Position numbers and translations under genes: made by a program
Source: Fasciolopsis buskii
Taxonomy: Eukaryota; Platyhelminthes; Trematoda; Plagiorchiida; Fasciolidae
Length of the DNA: 64,000 nucleotides
Reading direction: 5' to 3'
Assembly: GCA_008360955.1 (NCBI GenBank)
Contig: LUCM01009273.1
Location: 82,247 to 146,246 of the forward strand
Notes under the pieces: generated by a model
Database searches by the model: none
Seen by the model: the letters and a program-made list of their open reading frames with translations, nothing else
Told to the model about the DNA's origin: nothing
In this document: in pieces, positions 45,491-57,730 of the stretch
Layout: each line of letters begins with the position of its first letter
Position numbering within the stretch: the stretch's first letter is position 1

Positions 45491-48400
45491 AGTACTTTGC
45501 ACTTGGGTTTGGTCACTCAAAGACCATAATAGAACAACTTCTGTCTCATCTATCTCGGAGGCAAATGCCACTGATGTCATCCAACCAGAAAACGCTAGCT
45601 CTGACGTTAGAATATTCTAAGTCCCCATTTGATTGCCTGGAGAACCGCAATGCAGTGAATATCGTCATGGGATGAAGGGGCCTTCAAATCTGACTTGGCT
45701 TTTGTGGTCATTAGGTACGCGGACTTCTCATGGACAATCCCCAAGGCGACCAAAACAGAATCCCTGGTTTGATTACAAGCCAGTTTCGTATCATGCGGAT
45801 GCCTAGGAAGGAACAACTACACAACCTTACCACGGCTTCATTCAGCCAATCAAAACTCATTCTTTCGCTTCCACCGAAGAAGATAGACCAACTACAAAAA
45901 ATGTCATTCCGTACATTTTAACGACCAGCTGAAGGATGGCACAGCAACTTCCGGGGAAAACTAATGGATATCTCTCGTTTGGGCGCACCACCGCGACAGC
46001 GTTATTGTCTGACGTCAGAACCCTACCACGAAATAAAGAAATTAAGGCAAGTTAATGTGACAAAATTCCTCAAACCCGACAAAGTCTTCGTTGGGGTGAT
46101 AAGGATCAGAGATACTTTAAATTTCAAAATGAATAAGATACCGATGAACAAGTTCCAGATAGACGAAACACACGACAGCAATCAGCTCACAGTTACGTAC
46201 CCCGTTGTTACATCGTTACAACGTTGAAGCCTGGCAGAAACGTTTCAGACCAAATGGAATTGAAAAACTTCTGCTAGAGGAGCGCTAAAAGTACACAAAC
46301 TTAGTATGCCTATGCCTATGCAAACGCGGTCTCAATAAGTCATTCGAGTGGCATTCGAAAGTAGTTTTGACATAATTCCGGATGATTTTGACATATTTCC
46401 GAAATAGTATGGGACATGATATAGTAAGCCAATAACCTTTCGTATCAGTATTTGCAGACGACAGGCATTGTATTTAAAGAAGTGAGATTCGCTTCACTGT
46501 CCGTTTGAATTAGTCTGAGGTGTTTCACACTTGTTCAGAGTTGTCTGTGTAACTAGAATCTCAATTTAGATTTCCATCTAAGTAGTGTTCACTTCCTCAA
46601 CTAATCTGGTCAGAAAGTGAGCTAAATGAAAAGTGGTCAAAACTTCCATGCTCTGAGAGAAAAACAGAACGAACATGCAATGAAAACCACTTCAGAAATT
46701 ACACGACCTTCAAAGTATTTCACAGTTCACAGTTTTGTCCACTTTTGCTTTACGATTAGATGCGCTCACAGCGGTGCCATGTTACCGACTGGAACAAGCG
46801 AAACAAAAGCACTTTAAGGTTGTTTTATCCCTATGTCAATTCATTCACTAACAGCCGGTGAGGATAGTCTGATACCCGATGATGTTCGAGTCTTAATCAT
46901 TTGTCTCGGGTCCACGTTGTGATTCAGGCAGATCGGACAGACATCGTTGGTGGTTCCGAACGGCGGTGTTGCAGATATCCAATACTTTTGTTTTCAATGG
47001 TAAGTTGGGATTTGATCTTTTAAGCGATGAATTGTTGGATAACGTCTACTGGATGTAATTGCATTTTAGCCGGGTTCACCTGTCCCCGGCTCGTAATGAA
47101 TTTTTCCGTGTCGATTCTTTCAAAATTTTCCCCATTCCTTCCTATGTGCCAAAAGTTTAATGAATAACAATCTTGCAAGCTCACTGACAGCAATATTCAC
47201 GAATACACTAAATATGCGGCCGTGTAAGTCGAACGATGGTTAGCGAAAGCGACTGCCTTGCCACTTGCTCGTATTTCCGTACTACTCCAATGACTTGAAA
47301 TCGGAAATCTGGGGGAGAACCCACTAAATAACAACCCTGAATTCTGTGGTTGGCCCAAAGGATAGTGGAGCTTGGAAAATGAAAAATTCAAATATCGCGT
47401 GAATATTTAATAAATTTCGTTTTACCATGAGCCTTGGCATATCTTTCGTAGAACGAATACTGTGGGCTGCCACACATATCTAGTCATGTTTGTTACCTCA
47501 TCTGAAGCTACTAACTTCTGAAGAGTATCATACATGGGGCAATTTCCCCTTCGACCTTGTTGGCGATTTTATGTGACAGATAAATAGCCAAATGTAACAG
47601 TATTTCCAATTGTACGCAAATTAACCATTAATTGTATCCATGTATGCGTATGTTTGTGAGTGTTTAGCTTCTAGAATGGGTGTCCAACTTCGTAGACGCT
47701 TCGCTCAACGTAGCAGTATTCAGCAATGCATCTGCCGGTTGCCACAGACTCGCGAAAGCATGTGGATCACAGTGCCCGGTATTCGAATGCCGACTGTAAA
47801 CAAGTGTGTTAAACCATCATGGTCTAACTGTCAAAGTTAGACAGCCCCTCCAAAAAAAATGTAAGCCCACTATAAAACGAACCAGGGTGAATAAGGTAAT
47901 ATATATCAAGGACACTGATTGTCTTCAAGCGTGACGATGTCAAATGTACAGTCATATTCGCCACAATTCAAATATTGCACACGTTGTGTGTCCATCGTTG
48001 TGTGCATATGTTTGTGTACGGATATAATGTAATTCCATTGATTTTTCCCAATAATTGACACAGCTATTCGATGAGACTACAACTGCCTACCTAGTGAATA
48101 AACTAAATGGGGTTTGCCAATATACTGTACCAATCGGATGTAATTTCTTAAGAATCTGAAGCCGTCTAGAATAAGTTCTCGATTCACAATCAACATATGC
48201 TTTTAGGAAGAAATATGTGCTATTAGATGCCTTGGGGTTATTTTCCTACGGTATCTTGATGAACACAGAAAATACTCACCGGTTGATAGCCTGACCGGAT
48301 TAAGAATCAGCCGAAGAATTACGAGATGATAGCAAAACAGATGTCTTCTCTACTTTTTCACTTCATAACAAACATAAATACGGACATCCCCAAAGACTTG

Positions 48401-48639
48401 TAAGTTGGGAGATTTTACTCTCACGCTTAGTGTTTACAATTTTGTGCAGAATTATGTTCATACAGAAGCTCAAAGTCAACCAGACAAGCGAACATATTTG
48501 TGCTTGTCTGCATCGGCTAGAGTGTGGACTTATTCTGTGAACATCGATTAGCAATCATTTTTTGAAGATAGAAAACTGTCAGCATGAACTGTCCAACTAT
48601 TCGTGAACCCAGAATTTCCGCTTTTTGTCGTGTTCTAGC
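45491..48639. other. Unassigned except R1 copy 3
   Basis: Frames of 87-90 codons near 45403 and 45964 have no recognisable domain. Confidence 0.5.
46306..46430 (+). repeat. Short dispersed repeat R1, copy 3
   Basis: CCTATGCAAACGCGGTCTC, then AATAAGTCATTCGAGTGGC and GTAGTTTTGACATAATTCC. It contains a second partial TTTTGACATATTTCCGAAAT, an internal tandem of the 3' part. Confidence 0.55.
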
Positions 48640-49530
48640 TACCCTCTAGTGTGTCGTTGGGGCTGGATGGCAGCTCATAAGCAGTGTCATCCAGTCAATC
48701 CATGAGAATGAACCGTGTTCCTTTGCTGAGTCTAGATGCAATTCACGTGAGGCAGTCCGGGACAGCTTCGAGATGGCCTGCGCAGACGAGAAACCAACGA
48801 GGACGGTGGCGACGGTAGTGGGATGGAACGTATTCCACCAGTCGGGGTATTCCCAAACTTGTACATGAGCCCATTGCCATGAAAACAGGTGACCATTCGA
48901 ATCAAGGCTCCTCAGTGAGCATCGCAGTCGCCTGGAGTTGAATAGCACGACAGGGCTTTCTTTTGTGAACAAATGCTCTGCGTAAGAGAAATTTGTGTAA
49001 GAAGGTCTTCGGGTCTTCCAACGTTCTGAGGTTGGCAGGTAACAGGGCGCTCTTCATCGATCGTACCCAGTTCTTTACTGCAGCATTCGAACACGGGTGA
49101 CGTGTGGCTGTACGTAGGTTTTGACATCCAAAGGGATCGAGCGAACACTTCAACTCAGTTGTACAAGGTTGCGACCTGTTGTCAGTGACGAGGACTTGTG
49201 GGATTCCTTCGCGATTGAAACAGTTCCTCAAGACTTGGATTACGAATGTGGTAGTCAGCGTACTTGTTAGAAACACCTCGGGCCATTTGGAATAGGAATC
49301 TACCAACACCAAGGCATGATATTGGTTCAAGAATGGACCACAGAAGTCTGCGTGGATACGGTACCACGGCTTTCTGGCCATGGATTCCAATTGTTTGGTT
49401 GAGAATGAACTTTGTGCAAGCAAGGCTCACAGTTCTTGGACGTTTTGTACATGTCCGCGTGCAATTCTGGCCACCAACACATCTGTCGAGCCAAGAACTT
49501 CTTAGAGCCGAAACTCCATCCATCTGTCAT
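48640..49530 (-). mobile_element. Gypsy-type LTR retrotransposon remnant (integrase region)
   Basis: The - strand encodes, from 49530 down: a degraded HHCC zinc-binding segment (LARQMCWWPELHADMY, NCEPC), the integrase core (49423-48902: WYRIHADFCGPF with the first catalytic Asp, LVDSYSKWPEV, VLVTDNRSQ with the second Asp) and a C-terminal part to 48646. The third catalytic residue, normally Glu in NGxxERxVR, reads as Lys in SNAAVKNWVR. The domain is split over overlapping frames by indels. No LTRs, protease or RT were recognised nearby. It is dead on both counts. Confidence 0.8.
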
Positions 49531-49619
49531 TTACATATGTGTGCGTGTTCTGTAAGGTGTGCTAATCATCTACGTATTGCTGTGTAATTTTGGAGCAGAT
49601 GTATTGGTGAGCAGTCTTG

Positions 49620-49705
49620 TGAAACATAGACATGCTGCTTGTCAGTTCCGCGTAATTTTCTTACACATCCGAGTAGTTTTGAGGCAATTCCGAAATGACT
49701 CAAAA
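49620..49705 (+). repeat. Short dispersed repeat R1, copy 4 (partial)
   Basis: Retains GTCAGTT, CATCCGAGTAGTTTTGAGGC and AATTCCGAAATGACTC, the 3' half of R1. It lies next to the Gypsy-type integrase remnant. Confidence 0.4.
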
Positions 49706-52700
49706 AGTGGCAAGGTTGTTGTGCTCTTGGGCGACCAACGATTCGGCTCTTTTAGTTGAACTTCGTGCCGGTTTTGCCCTAATTCTAAGTCTTGGTGTGA
49801 ATTTGATCTCATATATTCGCTGTTTTAAAGAAATATTGCGTTCTACTGGTTTGCAGAATCAGTGGCTGGTTGCTTATTTCATTGGCTGGTACTCGACATC
49901 TAGGTGACATGCTTAAAATTTGAGTGCCATGTTTCTAAAAGCTTATATCAAAGCAACGCGTTCATCCAGAACTCCAGACTTTCGTTCGGATGTGATTGAT
50001 TTCCGTCATGCAGGATATGCTCTGGGCATAGTCTGTTTCTTAACCATTATGCAAATAGTAGTCTTGTTTATTTTAAATCGCTGAATAAGGAAAGACACAA
50101 AATTTAAGTTGGTTAACGTTTTTTAATCGTTGTCATTATGTTGCACATTATAGCATCAAACGATTTCATTATCCTAGACTATTACTTTATTGTTACGATA
50201 ACAAGACAAGTAATTAAAGTAACTCTCTTGAACAAACTTAGAGCGATGTAAACTTTGATATAAATCAAGGTCCTTCCAGGGGCAAAACCTTCTTGTTCCT
50301 GACCAACCATAATTACTGGACCCCAGCTGATATGAACATCCCAGTTATTAAATAATGACGTGTAATCGTGCCTAGGATATTCAATGAAATAAATCTTTCC
50401 GTCAGACAAGCCAGCTTGTTATCGTTTGTAAACTTAAACTATGGTATGCCGTAAGAGCCTTTCAAAGGTGTTAATGAAACGTACATACCACAGTATGATT
50501 TCATTAATCGTGTCCATACGAGTTTGTCTTCAAGACGGAAGTCACATTTAGTGGGCCCCATTACAGTTAAAAGATGGGCCTAGTAAGGGGACTTGTAAAT
50601 CATTTTGTGATATTCATTAATGCTTTGTTTATCCCTGGTAAATAAGAGAACCGTAAGAATATTAAAGAAAACAATTTTTGCATGCATTACAGTCGGCGGT
50701 ACCTACACACAGTAACGCAAGGGCCTGTCTTGTACAAAGTTTGTGCAGTTGTCACGCTTTGATCGGCTGCCCTAGTGGCGGAATACGTTCTTGAATTCTC
50801 GCGTGCACAGGTCAAGAACAGGAGCGGAAAATAGTCGGCTATTTTGTGGTCCACACGGGGCCATTTACAACAGTCACATCAGTAGGGATAAAACAGCGTT
50901 TACAATGGCAGCTTCGCTGGGCAAAACGAGTATTTTAGTCGTTTTTTGTAGCATGCTTCGTGCGTGAGTGTAGTGGACGGGGCATACACCATAACCTCTA
51001 GAGTCCACTATACGGAGGGAGTCAGCCCCCATGACTCACAAACATAGAGTGGCATAGAACCAGTTCAGGTATGACAACAGGCCTGGCGGCATCGAGTTGC
51101 GTGTATTACCAGTGACCGGCAGATTTGTGGTTGGAATTTCTGGCCCTTTCGGTGATAGACGCTAAATTCACTTGATCATCTGGGGTCTGTTTGTGGATAA
51201 TAATCGCAATACGGCGGAAGATGCAACGATTTTCAACCGGCAATATCCACAGACAGCATCGATCCCCTCTGCGCAATGCTCACAAGTAAGCACTGAGGCT
51301 AATAAAGTGTTTCACCAAAATCAATTTAAAAAATTTATTATGGAACTCGAAAGTTTACCACGCAGCCCAGTGGTTGTGCATCGCTGTTCGGCCCAATCCA
51401 CTACGTCCGAACTACCCGGGAAGTCGTGAGGCGTTAGACGTTTTCCGAGTAGAATCCTAAATAGCTGTGATAGTTTCGAAATTCTGTGCGTTTAAGACAA
51501 CTTATCTAAATTCACCGAATGTTGCGTCGAGGCCACGTTAGTGTTCAGTAGTTTGTGGAAATCGATACTTGTGGATCTTAATGCTAAAATACCGTCATTA
51601 GGTTGGAAAATATTTTCCAGATAGAAACGTGAACTAGTAAAATAAAACGTGGTTATCGGCACAGGTAACCCACAGTCGTGGGCAGCAGTTCTGAAGACAA
51701 TGTTTCAGTCGAATCACTCCGGGAAATCAGAAAATGATCACATGACAAAACTAATGCTGAATGAAGCCGAAGCCCTTGTTCTTGTTCAGTGATTTGCGAA
51801 AACCTCTTCTGATTGGAATAAGATTGCCCATCGTTATCACAGTAATCGGATCCGAGTCGGAATAGGTGCTATATCTACTGGTAGTCTTATTGTTCGGAGA
51901 AACGGAAATACGGAACTCCGCCGGTCGTTTTCAACTGTACAATCGGTGCGTACCTACATGGCCCGAACCACACGCGAACAATGTGAAACACATAAGAGCT
52001 AAGATAATTAACAATGTCGGAATCAATTCGCTTCCCTAATGAGAACTCCAATTACAGCTCAGGAATTCGAAAGGACTTGGGAAATCTACTTCAGATCGAT
52101 GCCAAGGTAAATTTGCGAATGATTGAAAATTAGTATGATCGTCGTCCACCAGTTATCCGTTAGGTGAACATATCTAACAGGCTGGTGTGTGGGTTAGGAA
52201 TGTGACAGGTGTTCAGAGTGATACGTGACTGACTCAATACCTCGCCAAAAACAATGCATATTGTTATGACTATTGACGGACGTAAAAAGATTGAAGGCCA
52301 GCCAATTACTGAAATAGATGCATGCAGCCTGCGGCACAGGCAAGGCACCACGGTACGTTTTGACCCTAATTTATCAAACGAGTAAGTTACTTCCTATTCG
52401 TTTGACATACGCCCAATAATCTAAGTTAGAAGGCATAAAACGGAAATTGGCTATTGCCTGTAGGAAAAATCAAGCATGTTCATCAGTTGCTTGCTAGAAT
52501 GATAAGAGTGCACTACAAATACTGTTCTTGATTTCGGCCTACCGGTACGTGAATGCACCAACATCGACACTTCCGTGTGAAGCACCAGATAGCTGACTAA
52601 TTCACCTGCTGACTCCAGACCCGATATCAGATAGCCTAAAAAGAAGTCTACTTCCCGTTTCCAGCTAGGTGATTGATTCACGGAACAAAGCAAATCCATT

Positions 52701-53195
52701 CGAAATCAGAGACGAAACCGGCAGCGAAATGAAAACAAAGATAAGATGACTAAAAGTGCATGCCTCAGCAGTAGCCGAACAAGGTGATGGGGTGAATGAC
52801 CGGGTCAAAAGGTCCGACAAACGTTCGAGTTCGAGCATGAGGCACACACCCGGGATCAGACTAAAGGTGTGTGTGTGTGTGTGTGTGGTCACGTTGGTTT
52901 GATAAAACAGTCTGGTAAATCAATGTGCTCGATAGTAGAAACTATTGGCAGGTGAGGAAAACAGGAATTAAATAAGAGGGGCAAGTAACAAAATCAACCG
53001 ATGGATCCTCACATATGTGCGACGAACAGACACTGTAGTTTGACTGCACATCAATGGGTCATATTCTAATGCTCGGTATGATCGAAATGTTAATCCGGAA
53101 TATGAAACATTGATATTAGCACTGCGCATTGTGATTTATTCAAACGAATGTCGTGGAGCAAGCAAAGAATATCATATTGGAAAATAAAAGCAGTA
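49706..53195. other. Unassigned except a GT microsatellite
   Basis: Short frames only; an 85-codon frame at 51172 has no domain. Confidence 0.5.
52867..52887. repeat. (TG)n microsatellite
   Basis: About ten uninterrupted GT units. Confidence 0.95.
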
Positions 53196-53340
53196 CTTGT
53201 AAAACTTGCCTTGAGAAAGACTACCCACGGTAGTCGAAACGTTGGTGCATTACATCTACCAACAAAGCTGCTATTAACATTATATCGTTCACAATAGAAA
53301 CCAATACATGGTGCATCGACTTTTCGATACACTCCTTACC
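53196..53340 (+). mobile_element. Penelope-like or foldback element, copy 2, with hairpin motif
   Basis: The same block as at 45.4 kb: CTTGTAAAACTTGCC, TTGAGAA (53211-53217), hairpin 53219-53235 and GAAACGTTGG, then CATCTACCAACAAAGCTG. A leader leads into an ATG at 53308 whose first 16 codons are conserved with the 45.3-kb copy. The reading frame stays open to 53616 (102 codons), but I recognise no domain in it. Confidence 0.5.
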
Positions 53341-53616
53341 TCATTCGGTCCTGATATGTACAAACGCGTTACCAAAATTAAGACTGATTCGGCTTCCATT
53401 CGAAAGAAGACCCCAGTGTCAACTGAAAGCCAGACTCATTGTGGACAATTTCTGCGATTTGTGTTTACTGATTGTCTCTGCTATCTATCCGATGCGGCTT
53501 GGGTATTCGACCATTTGAGTACACTGGCATGGAACAGTGGAATGAGTTTACTAGGGTATTTACTACTAAAAATAGCACTGAAGATTTCACAGCCCGACAG
53601 TTCTAAAGTGAATTAA
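53308..53616 (+). CDS. Unrecognised 102-aa open frame behind the hairpin element
   Basis: Starts at ATG 53308, ends TAA. The first 16 residues (MVHRLFDTLLTSFGPD) correspond to MAHRFFDTLLTSFGPD on the - strand at 45348-45301. Four of six base differences are at third positions, hinting at past coding constraint. The 45.3-kb copy hits a stop soon after. No conserved domain is visible; possibly the N-terminus of a transposon ORF, otherwise a chance frame. Confidence 0.25.
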   Translation: MVHRLFDTLLTSFGPDMYKRVTKIKTDSASIRKKTPVSTESQTHCGQFLRFVFTDCLCYLSDAAWVFDHLSTLAWNSGMSLLGYLLLKIALKISQPDSSKVN

Positions 53617-53631
53617 ATATCAATCCAGAAT

Positions 53632-53805
53632 GATGAGAGGTTCGAATTCCAGATAGGCTGGTCACTTTGCTGTGAGATGGCAACCACCTGCCGTCCGGCT
53701 CGTTGCCACACTTGACACAATGAAACCTTATGTGGCTCTATGCCACTCCAACTTTCAGGGTTGCGGTTGCTGGTGTAATGAGCAAGTTGTGAGCTGCCAT
53801 ACTGT
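53632..53805 (+). repeat. SINE-like dispersed repeat, family A, copy 3
   Basis: Begins GGTTCGAATTCCAGA (B-box-like) and continues with CCGTCCGGCTCGTTGCCACA, AACCTTATGTGGCTCT and GGTTGCGGTTGCTG. It is collinear with the copy at 17837 with roughly a quarter of positions changed (eye estimate). Confidence 0.6.
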
Positions 53806-54289
53806 TTTTTGTTGTGTAAGCGTTTCTGCCGGTTGATTCGTTTATTGAGTTTCGGCTCACGTGGTCCTCCTTTTTTGTGTTATCCAATCCAGATTGCGAC
53901 TTTTGCGAGCCTCATCGAAGAGCTTTGTCTTGCGGTCCGCATATTGCAATTTTTTTTGGTAGCTGACACCTTGTCTGTCACACTGTTCCCCCCAACGAAA
54001 GAACACTGCTCACGGTGTTTCGTACTCCATACACAACTCGAAATATCACTTAAAACAGGACCACAAATTGCGTTCACGACAGATGAAGGACAGGCCTTTA
54101 CACGTGAACACAAAATTCAAACTAATCCACCCGGTCATCAACCACGGCCCACCTCATCACTCGGTCCCGTCGTGGGTGTCAGAATTATAATGTACGGAAC
54201 GCGGGACAGTGCTCTCTAATGAGGTTCACACAGGTCACAATCTGAAACGAACAGCACAAAAAAGGACTAAGTGAGCCGAAGCCCGGTTA

Positions 54290-54450
54290 GCGTATCAGCC
54301 CGCATCAACACTTGCACGACAATATCCGGTTTGGCAATTCACAACGTGCTCGTTACACTGGTTCCTACTTCTCTCCCCCCCCTCCTCTGGGGTGTGGTGG
54401 GCCCGAGCGGCTATAGCGTATGCTCCTTCCACTGAAATATGCCATAAAGA
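54290..54450 (+). repeat. SINE-like dispersed repeat, family A, copy 4 (degraded)
   Basis: Shows GCCCGGTTAGCGTATCAG, CACTGGTTCC, a C-rich run and GTGGGCCCGAGCGGCTATAG, matching the 3' half of the family best. More diverged than the other copies. Confidence 0.45.
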
Positions 54451-57400
54451 AATCCGCCTCTGTAACTTTGGTTCCTAGTGAGACGTAGTAACTGGCCCGA
54501 CTTACACGTGTTTGTTGCGCGTGCGAACTGGATTACTGATACTTACGTGGACGAAATAATTTCCACTTCCTTCGTCATCCAGTAAACTTGATGGTGAAGC
54601 GTCCAGTTAAGTTTAACCGACGTCAGTACGGATTTGCCCCAATTCAGCTAAGGAGGGACGTGAGTGTCATTTCTACTCTTCAGACAGTTTCTTTTATTCA
54701 GTTGTTTTATATTGGATGGGACTTTTTCAATCGAAGGTACCGTTTCGGCGCTTATCTGAACTAATGGTACCTCAATTTTCTGTGTTGAATTTTTGGAACC
54801 GTTAGCGTACACCCCACTTCATAACGGAATATGTGATACACCTCAACGATCCACTTCAAACACGAACTAACAAGTTCCGAAGCGTTGGATATCGATTGTC
54901 CAGTAACCACTGTAACCCACGTGAACAAAACGCAAAATAGGTAGGCATGCAAATGTGCATGTGTGTATATGTCCTCGTCCAAACTAGTCGATGCGTATCG
55001 ATAACGCGCTTGTATGTGCATGTGTATTGATTAGGCTGATGGCTTGCCCACAATGAATACGTCAGTCTCTCCATTCGGTTCCATCATGTATAATGTTATG
55101 CACTTCGTTGTTTTTACGAGTTGTCCGTGTGCGATGGAAAAGGTTTTGGTTCTTGTTGCGGTGTCGATTTATCATCTCGCCATCCAGACTCGGTTTCATC
55201 TGTTCTCGTTTGTTTTGCCTCAACTCATTTCCGCCCGGGCTTATTCGTACCCTGTAGACACCGGAGACTGGCAACAGACTAAGAACAACGAATTCAGCTA
55301 TCCTATGCGTGCGACTGCGCGGAGATATGCATTCATGTAAAATCCTCACCTCCGTTGTGAATTTCGAAACGCCGGATGAAATCGTGAAGAACCAGAGGAA
55401 AAAGGACAAATAAACAGCTTTTGAAAAAAATGTAGGTTTGTCTACCTTATGGGAAGATTATAGTGCGAATGTAAATCCTCCCGGTGTACAACGTTGCCCC
55501 GTTTCGTACGTCTGTTACAAAAGGACAAAAACACTAGGAGTGATAGGATTATAATCTTAGTGTCTAATGCTCATTCTGTCAGTTCACCTGAAGCTTCGAT
55601 AAGTTTCATATTGTGAGAATAGGACAGTGCAAAGGATAAAATTTTCTTCAGCTAGTTATCAGCATGCAGCAGGTAAGGCATAACAATCAAGGAGAATTTT
55701 GAGCTACCCGAATTCACTATAGACCAGAAGGCAAACCTAATCCAAACACTCAAACTACGTTGTTTGGTCATCAAGTGCGGTGGATATTCTTCAAACCGAT
55801 TTTATCTCGATGTTCATTGTCACCGACAGAGCAGACTCCCAGCGCTGATCAACCTATGCATGTGTACACGTCCCAACTGGTCCACTTTCACGCTGTACTT
55901 TACAAACCATACGGAAAGTGTTGTTCTGCTTGCCACCGTAAAGCCGCCTTAGGCCGATAAATTCAACAAAACAGTCATAAATCCATAAAGTGGCCGAATT
56001 CTATTGGTATTTGGGGAATAAGTTTAACGAATATTATGTTAAACAATAAAAAACGCTTGCCATTGTCTGACGACTTCATTCTGCTCCCACCGGAGCTTCA
56101 GATTACCTCCCATAAGTGAACAAAATCTTCGTCTTTCTCAACAAGCCATTTCGTCAGTTAATCATTTCCTTTTCCGTATCCGATTCTGTGGTCGTCAATC
56201 ATTAGCCCCCGGTGCATAAAGGCAGTCATTGCTGGAAATAACTCCCCCGAGGACGAAGATTACGTAAACACCAATATATTTCCCAGTCCGATGGGACAAG
56301 TAACTACTGCTCATTTAGTAACCGCCACTTTGGTCTTTGCAATTTTTCTAGACCTCACTTATTCGGTATCTTTTTTGATGTATGTTGCGATTCGCACTTT
56401 TCAACAATCGCAGGTGGCGAAATCGATCAGAGTGAAGACAACCTCCTGTTCACGTTGGTTTCTAAGGTAATCATCATCTGAACTCCGTTGATAATCACAT
56501 GTTTAATCAAACCTATGGACAGTTTTATTTAATTTTTCCAGCTTCATACATCACAAGTTTCCTTGTTCCTTTTGTTGCCCCGTACAGAACGCTGTGATGC
56601 GTCATCGACCCCAATAATTCTTTCCTGACTATCACCAGATGTGTAGTGTGCCCAAATGCCTCGTTCATATGATTTACCTCAATCATTTTAGGTCAAACTT
56701 ATACTAGCAGATGCATGTGAAATGGTAAGCAGTTTGAGTATTGAGCTAAACAGAGTCAACTGTGGCCAACGATGTATGCTGTTCATCCATTAGCCCTGGG
56801 CGTTATGCAACTGGGCGTGCACCAGTAAACTTTTCATTTAGAGGTCTGTAGGGTCACATGCGCTCTTTATGGGCACGTGCGAGCAGTGCAAACGCTGGTA
56901 TGCATTCGAAGGTGTGATCAAATTATACCCGCACCTAAATATACTCGTATTAACACTACCTTTTGCATACTCTGTAAGTAAAATGAGCCATTTTAAGTGA
57001 GAGAAATTCAAAAGGTGAATAAATATCTTTCATGCCACAATTACCATCCCCAGTAATTTGGTGTGGTCCGCGGAACCATTCACGAGCCGAACGGCTCCGC
57101 ATATTGTGCTGCAGCTGGTACATTAAGCGATTAGCACCTAGCTTGTTCCTCAACTTATCACTTCAAGTATTCTTACTTTCGCGCTTTACTGCTTCCCCGT
57201 ATTGCTATTTGTCGTAAAAGCAAAAGATCCCGATCCTCGTATTAAATCCCTAAAACTATTACAAAGATACATCAGCACATTTCTTCTTTCACGAACATGT
57301 CGATGCTTGGGATGTATATTTTCAAACAGTTTGCTATCCAACGCTAACCACTATTCCCAAAATTATTCACCGTGCGCTATAAACGCCCAGCCTACCATCA

Positions 57401-57569
57401 AGAAACCATAGATGCTGTTTCGTCCTTGTTAAGAACCTACGGCAGATCGTATCTAGTACGTCGTGTTCAAAGTCTTCGTCGTATTTAGGATACTTAAAGC
57501 GAAGCTACCTATCATGGGAGTCTACTACTGTGCGTCGGCAGCCCTGGACTATGTGACTCAATGACGGTG
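54451..57569. other. Unassigned except the GDGNC frame
   Basis: Overlapping frames of 98 and 115 codons at about 55044-55409 on opposite strands; neither has a recognisable domain. Confidence 0.5.
56956..57153 (-). pseudogene. Open frame with a GDGNC phrase, possible OTU-like remnant
   Basis: A 65-codon frame with MYQLQHNMRSRSAREWF and HQITGDGNCGMK. GDGNC is the active-site phrase of OTU cysteine proteases (usual GDGNCLFRA), a domain also carried by some transposon polyproteins. The following residues (GMKDIYSP) do not continue the family, so the call rests on one short motif. Confidence 0.2.
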
Positions 57570-57730
57570 TTATTTCAGGTGGTAAAGTTCAACAAACCTC
57601 TGAGAGCCTGTTTGGAATTGTCATGTCTAAAGCGTTTGAATTAAAGCTGTTTGTCCCGAGTTCCTGTCCCAGTTCGAGGGATTCGGCTATGCACTGATGA
57701 TGCCTAACAACGGTTAAACAGCTGAAGTGA
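57570..57730 (+). repeat. SINE-like repeat, family B, copy 2
   Basis: Aligns with 43380-43575: GGTAAAGTTCAACAAACC, a degraded A-box region at TGTCTAAAGCG, CCCAGTTCGAGGGATTCGG (B-box-like), then ATGCACTGATGATGCCTAAC. Clearly the same family, with a weaker A box. Confidence 0.5.

Noticed and set aside
53809..54219. 136-codon open frame
   Set aside because: Lies directly after a SINE-like repeat, unclear start, no motif; length is within chance.
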